Shown here piece by piece: positions 25,548 to 32,002 of a stretch of 64,000 nucleotides of DNA. A program made the translations under genes and the position numbers. Each line of letters begins with the position of its first letter. Position 1 is the first letter of the stretch. Origin of the DNA: Croceibacterium_A sp035626815 (GTDB lineage: Bacteria > Pseudomonadota > Alphaproteobacteria > Sphingomonadales > Sphingomonadaceae); assembly GCA_035626815.1 (NCBI GenBank), contig DASPMY010000012.1:1-64000 (forward strand). Direction: 5' to 3'. The notes beneath the pieces were generated by a model that was not told the origin of the DNA, made no database searches, and was given only the letters and a program-made list of their open reading frames with translations.

Positions 25548-27014
25548 ATGGCGAACATCGGCATCGTCGAGACCAGCTTGCGCGACGGCAACCAGTGCCT
25601 GTGGGGAGCGCTCGGGGTCACCACCGCCAACACGCTGAGCATCGCCCCGGCGATGGAGCGCGCCGGCTATCGCGCGATCGACTTCACCACCTCGACCCAC
25701 ATGGGCGTCGCCGTGCGCTACAAGCAGGAGGATCCGTGGGAACGGATCCGCGGCATGGCGGAGATCTGCCGCAACACGCCGCTGCAGTTCCTCTCGACCG
25801 GCTTCCGCTTCATCTCGTGGGAGACCGCGAGCCCCGAGTTCATGGACCTTGCTTACCGCACGCTGGCGAGGAACGGCATCCGCCGCTTCGCGCTCGCCGA
25901 CCCGATGAACGACGCCCAGTCGAACGTCGAGGTCGCGCGGATGATCAAGCGCGGCGGCGGCGAGCAGGTGATCGGCGCGCTGGTCTATACCATCAGCCCG
26001 ATCCACGACGACGCGCACTACGCCGCGGCCGCCCGCACGCTGGCGGCGAGCCCCGATATCGACGCGCTCTACATCAAGGACCCCGGCGGCCTGCTCACCG
26101 CGCGGCGCGCGCGCACGCTGATCCCGGCGATCATGGCCGAGATCGGCGACAAGCCGCTCGAGCTGCACAACCACTGCACGATCGGCTTGGCCGAGCCGGC
26201 CTGCCTCGAGGCCACCGAGCTCGGCGTCGCGGCGGTGCAGTGCGCCAGCGGCGGCGCCGCCGACGGCACCAGCAATCCGCCGATCCAGCGGATGATCGCC
26301 AACTTGCGCACGCTCGGCCACACGGTCGAGATCGACGACCAAGCCGTCGCCGAGGTCGCCGACTACTTCACCGCGCTGGCCGAGGCCGAGGACCTGCCGA
26401 CCGGGCGGCCGATGGCGTTCGACGCCGCCTACCTGCGCCACCAGCTGCCCGGCGGCATGGTCGGGACGATGCGCCGCCATCTCGCCGAACACGGCGTGCC
26501 GCATCTCGAAGGCGCGGTGATCGAGGAGATGGGCCGGGTGCGCGAGGAGCTCGGCTGGCCGATCGTGATGACTCCGTTCGCGCAGATGCTGCAGACCCAG
26601 GCGGTGATGAACGTGACCGGCGGCGAACGCTACGCGGTGATCCCCGACGAGATCATCCGCTACGCGCTCGGCCGGTTCGGGCGGCCGAACGTGCCGATCG
26701 AGCCCCACGTGATGGACCGCATCATGGAGAACCCGCGGACCATGGAGCTCGCGGCGGAGCCGCCGATGGCCGAGCTGTCCGGGCTGCGCCGGCGGATCGG
26801 CGCGGAGCTGTCCGACGAGGAGTTCCTGCTGCGCGCGACGATGCCGGCCACGCTGGTCGACGCGATGCGCGCGGCCGGCCCGGCGCCGCGCGAATACGAT
26901 CCGAAGACCCGGCCGGTGATGGACCTGCTGCGCCAGCTGCTCGCGCGCACCGACCTGACCCGCATCAGCGTCGAGAAGGCCGGCTTCAGGCTCGAGCTGG
27001 AGGCCGACGCGTGA
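25548..27014 (+). CDS. Pyruvate carboxylase/OadA-type carboxyltransferase
   Basis: A 488-aa carboxyltransferase of the HMG-lyase TIM-barrel type (pyruvate carboxylase B / oxaloacetate decarboxylase alpha family). Visible residues are D13 in SLRDGNQ, K177 in YIKDPGGLLT (which takes CO2 from biotin) and H207/H209 in ELHNHCTIGL (metal). IVMTPFAQMLQTQAVMNVTGGERYAVIP is a typical later motif. KDPGG replaces the usual KDMAG, and the substrate loop CASGGAADGTSNPP differs from pyruvate carboxylases, so the substrate may be another keto or enol compound. The last ~27 residues resemble the BCCP N-terminus. It overlaps the HAD gene by GTGA. Confidence 0.85.
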   Translation: MANIGIVETSLRDGNQCLWGALGVTTANTLSIAPAMERAGYRAIDFTTSTHMGVAVRYKQEDPWERIRGMAEICRNTPLQFLSTGFRFISWETASPEFMDLAYRTLARNGIRRFALADPMNDAQSNVEVARMIKRGGGEQVIGALVYTISPIHDDAHYAAAARTLAASPDIDALYIKDPGGLLTARRARTLIPAIMAEIGDKPLELHNHCTIGLAEPACLEATELGVAAVQCASGGAADGTSNPPIQRMIANLRTLGHTVEIDDQAVAEVADYFTALAEAEDLPTGRPMAFDAAYLRHQLPGGMVGTMRRHLAEHGVPHLEGAVIEEMGRVREELGWPIVMTPFAQMLQTQAVMNVTGGERYAVIPDEIIRYALGRFGRPNVPIEPHVMDRIMENPRTMELAAEPPMAELSGLRRRIGAELSDEEFLLRATMPATLVDAMRAAGPAPREYDPKTRPVMDLLRQLLARTDLTRISVEKAGFRLELEADA

Positions 27015-27832
27015 GACGGCCGAAGGGCTTCATGTTCGACCTCGACGGCACGCTGATCCTCAGCGACCGCAGCCTCGGCGGCTATACCGCCATTCCGGGG
27101 GCGGCCGAGACGCTCGCGGCGCTCGACGCACGCGGCATTCCGTGGCTCGCGATGACCAACGGCAGCGCCTATCCGGCGAGCGTGCAGGCGCCGAAGCTGC
27201 GCGCGGTCGGCCTGCCGGTGCGCGACGAGCGGCTGTTCACGCCCAACTCGGTGGCGGCCAAGGCGATGATCGAGCGCGGCTATGCCCGCGTGCTGGTCCT
27301 CGGCACGCAGGGCGTGGTCGATGCGCTCGAGCAGGAAGGCGTGGCTTGCGTGCTCCCCGACAACCCGGGCGCGCACGAGGCCGATGCGGTCTATGCCGCC
27401 TGGCACCCCGAGTGCGCGATGCCGCACATCCACCTTGCCTGCGAGCGGGTGCTGGAAGGCGCGGCGTTCCTGACCGCGTCCGACGTGCCGTGGTTCGCCA
27501 GCAAGGACGGGCGCGCGTTCGGCTATTCGTGCGCGATCAACGGCGCCGTTTCGCGCATCACCGGCGTCGAGCCCGAGCCGACCGGCAAGCCATCCGCGCT
27601 GGCGCTGGCGATGATCGCTGAGCAACTCGGGATCGCAGAGACCGACGTCGGCGTGGTCGGCGACGACCCGCAGGCCGAGATGGAGATGGCCCGCGCCGGC
27701 GGGGCGATCGGCATCGCCGTCGCCAGCGGCTCGACCAGCCGCGCACAATGGGCCGCCCAGCCGGGAAGCCGCGCGCCGCATCTCGTCATCGACAGCGTCA
27801 AGGATTTGCTGGCGGGAGGCATCCTCGGCTAG
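27011..27832 (+). CDS. HAD-superfamily hydrolase, NagD-like
   Basis: A 273-aa phosphatase-like protein of the HAD subfamily IIA. Motif I is GFMFDLDGTLILSD (nucleophile and acid Asp), motif II is WLAMTNGSAYP, motif III includes PTGKPSALAL with the Lys, and motif IV is VGVVGDDPQAEMEMA. It should hydrolyse a phosphate ester. Its GTG overlaps the carboxyltransferase stop, so it is co-translated with that enzyme. This suggests it works on a phosphorylated intermediate of the same pathway, though the substrate is unknown. The next gene, mce, starts 10 bp later. Confidence 0.85.
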   Translation: MRRPKGFMFDLDGTLILSDRSLGGYTAIPGAAETLAALDARGIPWLAMTNGSAYPASVQAPKLRAVGLPVRDERLFTPNSVAAKAMIERGYARVLVLGTQGVVDALEQEGVACVLPDNPGAHEADAVYAAWHPECAMPHIHLACERVLEGAAFLTASDVPWFASKDGRAFGYSCAINGAVSRITGVEPEPTGKPSALALAMIAEQLGIAETDVGVVGDDPQAEMEMARAGGAIGIAVASGSTSRAQWAAQPGSRAPHLVIDSVKDLLAGGILG

Positions 27833-27842
27833 GAGGTCGCAC

Positions 27843-28265
27843 ATGAAACTAGGCCGCCTCAACCATGTCGGCGTCGCCACGCCCGACATCGACGCGGCGA
27901 TCGCCTTCTGGCGCGACACGATGGGCGCGACCGCGATCACCGAGCCGTTCGACATGCCCGCGCAAGGCGTGCGGGTGTGCTTCGTCGATACGCCCGATGG
28001 CGGCACCCAGATCGAGCTGCTGGCGCCGCTCGATGAAAGCTCGCCGATCGCCGCGTTCCTCGCGCGCAACCCGCCCGGCGGCCAGCACCACCTCGCCTTC
28101 GAAGTGCCCGACATCCACGTCGCCCACGCGTGGTTCGTGTCGCAAGGCAAGCGCGTGCTCGGCGAGATCCGCACCGGCGCGCACGGCACGCCGGTGTTCT
28201 TCGTCCACCCGCGCGACATGGCGGGCACGCTGACCGAGATCATGGAAACGCCGGCCCATGGGTGA
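27843..28265 (+). CDS. mce: Methylmalonyl-CoA epimerase
   Basis: A 140-aa vicinal-oxygen-chelate protein that interconverts (S)- and (R)-methylmalonyl-CoA. It opens KLGRLNHVGVATPDIDAAIAFWRD with the first metal ligand His, has IELLAPLDESSPIAAFLARNPPGGQHHLAFEV with the second, and ends HPRDMAGTLTEIME with the Glu. These match methylmalonyl-CoA epimerases. Next comes a REPIN (28285-28428) and then methylmalonyl-CoA mutase, which uses the R-isomer. The pathway is propionyl-CoA to succinyl-CoA. Confidence 0.93.
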   Translation: MKLGRLNHVGVATPDIDAAIAFWRDTMGATAITEPFDMPAQGVRVCFVDTPDGGTQIELLAPLDESSPIAAFLARNPPGGQHHLAFEVPDIHVAHAWFVSQGKRVLGEIRTGAHGTPVFFVHPRDMAGTLTEIMETPAHG

Positions 28266-28284
28266 TGCCGCCCTCCCCTTCATC

Positions 28285-28428
28285 GTCACCCTGAACTTGT
28301 TTCAGGGTCCATCGTGCCGCCCTTCCCGAAGCGAGCGGATGATCAGCCGCCCTGCGGTTGGGTCGTGTCTAAGGCCGATGGCTTCAGGGGGTGCCGAGAG
28401 ATGGACCCTGAAACAAGTTCAGGGTGAC
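28285..28428. repeat. REPIN-like perfect inverted repeat, family B
   Basis: A 28-bp arm beginning GTCACCCTGAACTTG (28285-28312) recurs as its exact reverse complement at 28401-28428, separated by 88 bp. It lies between mce and mcm; the mcm start follows within 12-21 bp. Confidence 0.92.
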
Positions 28429-28439
28429 GGGTTTGGGGG

Positions 28440-30590
28440 ATGGTGGGCGTGACGTCCCGGAAGGAGTGGGAGGGGAAGGCCGCCGCTGAGCTTAAAGGCC
28501 GCGACGCGGCCTGGCGGGTGCCCGAAGGCTTCGCCATCCGGCCGCTCTACACCGCCGATGACGCCGCGCCCGATCCCGGCCTGCCGGGCTTCGCGCCGTT
28601 CACCCGCGGCCCCTACGCCTCAATGTACACGGGCCGGCCGTGGACGATCCGCCAGTACGCCGGCTTCTCGACCGCCGAGGAATCGAACGCCTTCTATCGC
28701 CGCAACCTCGCGGGCGGGCAGAAGGGGCTGTCGGTGGCGTTCGATCTGGCCACCCATCGCGGCTACGATTCCGACCACCCGCGCGTGGTCGGCGACGTCG
28801 GCAAGGCCGGCGTGGCGATCGACACCGTGCGCGACATGGAGATCCTGTTCGACGGCATCCCGCTCGACCAGATGAGCGTCAGCATGACGATGAACGGCGC
28901 GGTGCTGCCGGTGCTGGCGTTCTACATCGTCGCCGCCGAGCGGCAGGGCGTGAGCCGCGACAAGCTCCAGGGGACGATCCAGAACGACATCCTCAAGGAA
29001 TTCATGGTCCGCAACACCTACATCTACCCGCCCGAGCCGAGCATGCGGATCGTCGCGGACATCATCGCGTACTGCGCGGCCGAGATGCCGAAGTTCAACT
29101 CGATCTCGATCTCCGGCTACCACATGCACGAGGCCGGGGCGACGGCGGTGCAGGAGCTCGCCTTCACGATCGCCGACGGCAAGGAATACGCGAAGCGGGC
29201 GATGGCCGCGGGGCTCGACCTCGACGCCTTCGCGCCGCAGCTCAGCTTCTTCTTCGGCATCGGCATGAACCTGTTCATGGAAGTCGCCAAGCTGCGCGCC
29301 GCGCGGGTGCTGTGGACCGGGGTGATGGAGGAGCTCGGCGCCCGCGACGAGCGCTCGAAGATGCTGCGCACGCATTGCCAGACCAGCGGCGTCAGCCTGC
29401 AGGAGCAGGACCCGTACAACAACGTCATCCGCACCACGGTGGAAGCGCTCGCGGCGGTGTTGGGCGGCACGCAAAGCCTGCACACCAACGCGCTCGACGA
29501 GGCGCTGGCGCTGCCGACTGACTTCTCGGCCCGGATCGCGCGCAACACCCAGCTCGTGCTGGCCGAGGAGAGCGGGGTGACCCGGGTGATCGACCCGCTT
29601 GGGGGCAGCTACTACGTAGAATCCCTTACCGCGACGCTGGTCGAGGAAGCGGGCAAGCTGATCGCCGAAGTGGACGGCATGGGCGGCATGACCGCGGCGG
29701 TGGCGAGCGGGATGCCCAAGCGAATGATCGAGGAAGCGGCGGCCGCGCGGCAGGCACGGATCGACCGCGGCGAGGATGTGATCGTCGGGGTCAACAAGTA
29801 CCCGCTCGACGTCCATTCAAGGATCGACACGCTCGAGGTCGACAATCACCGGGCGCGCGATGGTCAGGCCGCGCGGATCGCCATGGTCCGCGCCGGGCGC
29901 GACGAGGAACGTTGCCAAGCCGCGTTGAAAGCGTGCAGCAAAGGCGCGCAATCGAACGATAACTTGCTGGCGCTGGCAGTCGAGGCGGCACGCGCTGATG
30001 CGACTCTCGGAGAAATCTCAAGCGCACTTGAGGTCGTGTTCGGACGCTATGGAACCACGCCCGTCCCGGTGCGTGGCGTCTACTCCCGCGCCTACGATCA
30101 CGACGAGCGCTACGCCCAGGTCGTCGCCGGAGTCGAAGCGGTCGTGCGCCGGCTCGGCCGCCCTCCGCGCCTGCTGGTCGCCAAGATGGGCCAGGACGGC
30201 CACGACCGTGGCGCCAACGTGATCGCCAGCGCTTTCAGCGACTTGGGCTTCGACGTCGTCAGCGGCCCGCTGTTCCAGACCCCCGAGGAAGCCGCCGCGC
30301 TGGCGCTCGACCGCGCGGTCGATGCGGTCGGCGCCAGCTCGCTCGCCGCCGGGCACAAGACGCTGGTGCCCGAGCTGATCGACCGGCTGCGCGACGCCGG
30401 GCGGGCCGACATCAAGGTCGTGGTCGGCGGCGTGATCCCGCCGCAGGACTACGACTTCCTGCGCGAGGCCGGGGTGCAGGGCATCTACGGCCCCGGCTCG
30501 AACGTGGTCGAATGCGCCGCCGACCTGCTGCGCCTGCTCGGCCACAACATGCCGCCGCCCGGCGAGGAGATGAAGGAGGCGGCGGAGTGA
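28440..30590 (+). CDS. mcm: Methylmalonyl-CoA mutase, single-chain
   Basis: A 716-aa adenosylcobalamin mutase that converts (R)-methylmalonyl-CoA to succinyl-CoA. The barrel includes TRGPYASMYTGRPWTIRQYAGF and FDLATHRGYDSDHPRVVGDVG. The C-terminal B12-binding domain has the base-off motif KMGQDGHDRGANVIA, then VVVGGVIPPQDYDFL. Start is uncertain: ATG 28440 abuts the G-run, and GTG 28449 is an alternative. The family B repeat lies immediately upstream. No cobalamin riboswitch was seen. The gene is full length (family about 710-740). Confidence 0.96.
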   Translation: MVGVTSRKEWEGKAAAELKGRDAAWRVPEGFAIRPLYTADDAAPDPGLPGFAPFTRGPYASMYTGRPWTIRQYAGFSTAEESNAFYRRNLAGGQKGLSVAFDLATHRGYDSDHPRVVGDVGKAGVAIDTVRDMEILFDGIPLDQMSVSMTMNGAVLPVLAFYIVAAERQGVSRDKLQGTIQNDILKEFMVRNTYIYPPEPSMRIVADIIAYCAAEMPKFNSISISGYHMHEAGATAVQELAFTIADGKEYAKRAMAAGLDLDAFAPQLSFFFGIGMNLFMEVAKLRAARVLWTGVMEELGARDERSKMLRTHCQTSGVSLQEQDPYNNVIRTTVEALAAVLGGTQSLHTNALDEALALPTDFSARIARNTQLVLAEESGVTRVIDPLGGSYYVESLTATLVEEAGKLIAEVDGMGGMTAAVASGMPKRMIEEAAAARQARIDRGEDVIVGVNKYPLDVHSRIDTLEVDNHRARDGQAARIAMVRAGRDEERCQAALKACSKGAQSNDNLLALAVEAARADATLGEISSALEVVFGRYGTTPVPVRGVYSRAYDHDERYAQVVAGVEAVVRRLGRPPRLLVAKMGQDGHDRGANVIASAFSDLGFDVVSGPLFQTPEEAAALALDRAVDAVGASSLAAGHKTLVPELIDRLRDAGRADIKVVVGGVIPPQDYDFLREAGVQGIYGPGSNVVECAADLLRLLGHNMPPPGEEMKEAAE

Positions 30591-30610
30591 GCGCTTCCGA
30601 AAAGACGTGC

Positions 30611-30683
30611 GCCCCTGCGAAGGCAGGGGCCTCAGGCAGCAAGCGGTCCGTTGAAGGCACGAGGTCCCTGCCTTCGCAGGGAC
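30611..30683. repeat. REP-like inverted repeat, family F
   Basis: GCCCCTGCGAAGGCAGGGGC (30611-30630) and GTCCCTGCCTTCGCAGGGAC (30664-30683) are two palindromes that are also inverted copies. They separate mcm from bioB and end 15 bp before the bioB ATG. Confidence 0.85.
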
Positions 30684-30697
30684 TCACGGGGGTGAGG

Positions 30698-32002
30698 ATG
30701 GACTGGGCGCGCGAGGAAATCGCCGCCCTCTTCGACCTTCCCTTCACCGAGCTGGTGTTCCGCGCCGCCGAGGTGCACCGCGCGCACCACGCCCCAGGCG
30801 AAGTCCAGCTCTGCACGCTACTCTCGATCAAGACCGGCGGCTGCCCGGAGGACTGCGGCTACTGCGCGCAGTCGGTCCATGCCGACAGCGGGGTCGAGGC
30901 GACCAAGCTGCTCGACGTGCAGGAAGTGCTGCAGCGCGCGGCGCAGGCGCGCGATGCGGGCAGCCAGCGGTTCTGCATGGGCGCCGCGTGGCGCAATCCC
31001 AAGGACCGCGACATGCCGGCGGTGGTCGAGATCGTCGAGGGCGTGCGGGCGATGGGGCTCGAGACCTGCATGACGCTCGGCATGCTGACGCCGCGCCAGG
31101 CCGGCCAGCTCGCCGAGGCCGGGCTCGACTACTACAACCACAACATCGACAGCAGCCCCGAGTACTACGCGCGCGTCATCACCACGCGCAGCTTCCAGGA
31201 CCGGCTCGACACACTCGAAAACGTGCGCGCGGCGGGGATCGCGGTGTGCAGCGGCGGGATCGTCGGCATGGGCGAGACGCGCGGGGACCGCGTCGGCTTC
31301 ATTCACACCCTCGCCACGCTGCCGCAGCATCCCGAGAGCGTGCCGGTCAACGCGCTGGTGCCGGTCGAGGGCACCGTGCTCGGCGACATGCTGCTGGAGG
31401 ATCGCGCCAAAAAGTGGGAACCGGTTTTTGGCACCAGCGATCCGACCGACAAGGACGACACGCCGCTCGCGAAGATCGACGACATCGAGTTCGTCCGCAC
31501 CGTGGCGGTGGCGCGGATCACCATGCCGCGCTCGATGGTCCGCCTTTCCGCCGGGCGAGAGAGCATGAGCGAGGCGACCCAGGCGCTGTGCTTCCTCGCC
31601 GGCGCGAACTCGATCTTCACCGGCGACAAGCTGCTGACCGCGCCGAACGCGGGGGACGACGCGGATGCGGCGCTGTTCGCGAAGCTGGGGCTGACGCCGC
31701 TGGGCGGGGGAGGAGCCGATGCGGGCTTGCCCAAAGAAGGAGGCGGCCGAGTGAGCTATAATGAGCGCCGATCTCTCACCGGATGGCAACGAGCTGGCAT
31801 GGGCGCCTACTGGATCATCGGCGCCTTCCTCATACTTCTTGCGCTGGGCATGGCGCTTCTCGGCGGTTGTCCGGCATTTGCTTCACCATCTTGTGAACCA
31901 GCAAACGAGTGGTTCCTGCGTGCTGTCTTCCCCGTCACCCTGGTCTTGGTCCTGATCGGCCATGTACTGCTTTTGGCGTATTTCCGACGGGATCGAGGCT
32001 GA
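30698..32002 (+). CDS. bioB: Biotin synthase BioB, reading on into membrane-protein gene
   Basis: A radical-SAM biotin synthase that inserts sulfur into dethiobiotin. The iron-sulfur site is CPEDCGYCAQS, and downstream are GAAWRNPKDRDMPAVV and YYNHNIDSSPEYY. The intact protein should end near LFAKLGLTPL about residue 335. Two oddities exist. Residues ~236-255 (RAKKWEPVFGTSDPTDKDD) are an insertion encoded in part by the palindrome at 31406-31432. Near 31701-31712 the G-rich tract leaves no stop, so the frame continues to 32002. Reading one base fewer there gives a normal tail ending AGEEPMRACPKKEAAE at TGA 31752, which overlaps the GTG of the next gene. A frameshift is likely. Start ATG 30698; GTG 30692 is possible. 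Confidence 0.9.
   Translation: MDWAREEIAALFDLPFTELVFRAAEVHRAHHAPGEVQLCTLLSIKTGGCPEDCGYCAQSVHADSGVEATKLLDVQEVLQRAAQARDAGSQRFCMGAAWRNPKDRDMPAVVEIVEGVRAMGLETCMTLGMLTPRQAGQLAEAGLDYYNHNIDSSPEYYARVITTRSFQDRLDTLENVRAAGIAVCSGGIVGMGETRGDRVGFIHTLATLPQHPESVPVNALVPVEGTVLGDMLLEDRAKKWEPVFGTSDPTDKDDTPLAKIDDIEFVRTVAVARITMPRSMVRLSAGRESMSEATQALCFLAGANSIFTGDKLLTAPNAGDDADAALFAKLGLTPLGGGGADAGLPKEGGGRVSYNERRSLTGWQRAGMGAYWIIGAFLILLALGMALLGGCPAFASPSCEPANEWFLRAVFPVTLVLVLIGHVLLLAYFRRDRG
31406..31432. repeat. Short palindromic element inside bioB, family G
   Basis: GCCAAAAA and TTTTTGGC flank TGGGAACCGG to form a 27-bp imperfect palindrome. The word GTGGGAACCGG is a frequent short interspersed motif of alphaproteobacteria (remembered, not searched). 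It is in frame within bioB. Confidence 0.75.
31751..32002 (+). CDS. Small two-helix membrane protein
   Basis: An 83-aa protein starting at GTG 31751, with GGAGG 8 bases upstream. It has two membrane segments (AYWIIGAFLILLALGMALLGG and FPVTLVLVLIGHVLLLAYF), with Cys in the loop (GCPAFASPSCEP). It is presently in frame with bioB, but the start site and the GTGA geometry argue it is a separate gene whose upstream stop was lost. Its stop TGA abuts the GTG of pccA. The function is unknown; position within a biotin-enzyme operon is suggestive only. Confidence 0.65.
   Translation: MSYNERRSLTGWQRAGMGAYWIIGAFLILLALGMALLGGCPAFASPSCEPANEWFLRAVFPVTLVLVLIGHVLLLAYFRRDRG

Noticed and set aside
28266..28440. 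Cobalamin riboswitch before methylmalonyl-CoA mutase
   Set aside because: The spacer is fully explained by the perfect REPIN; no B12-box-like sequence was seen.
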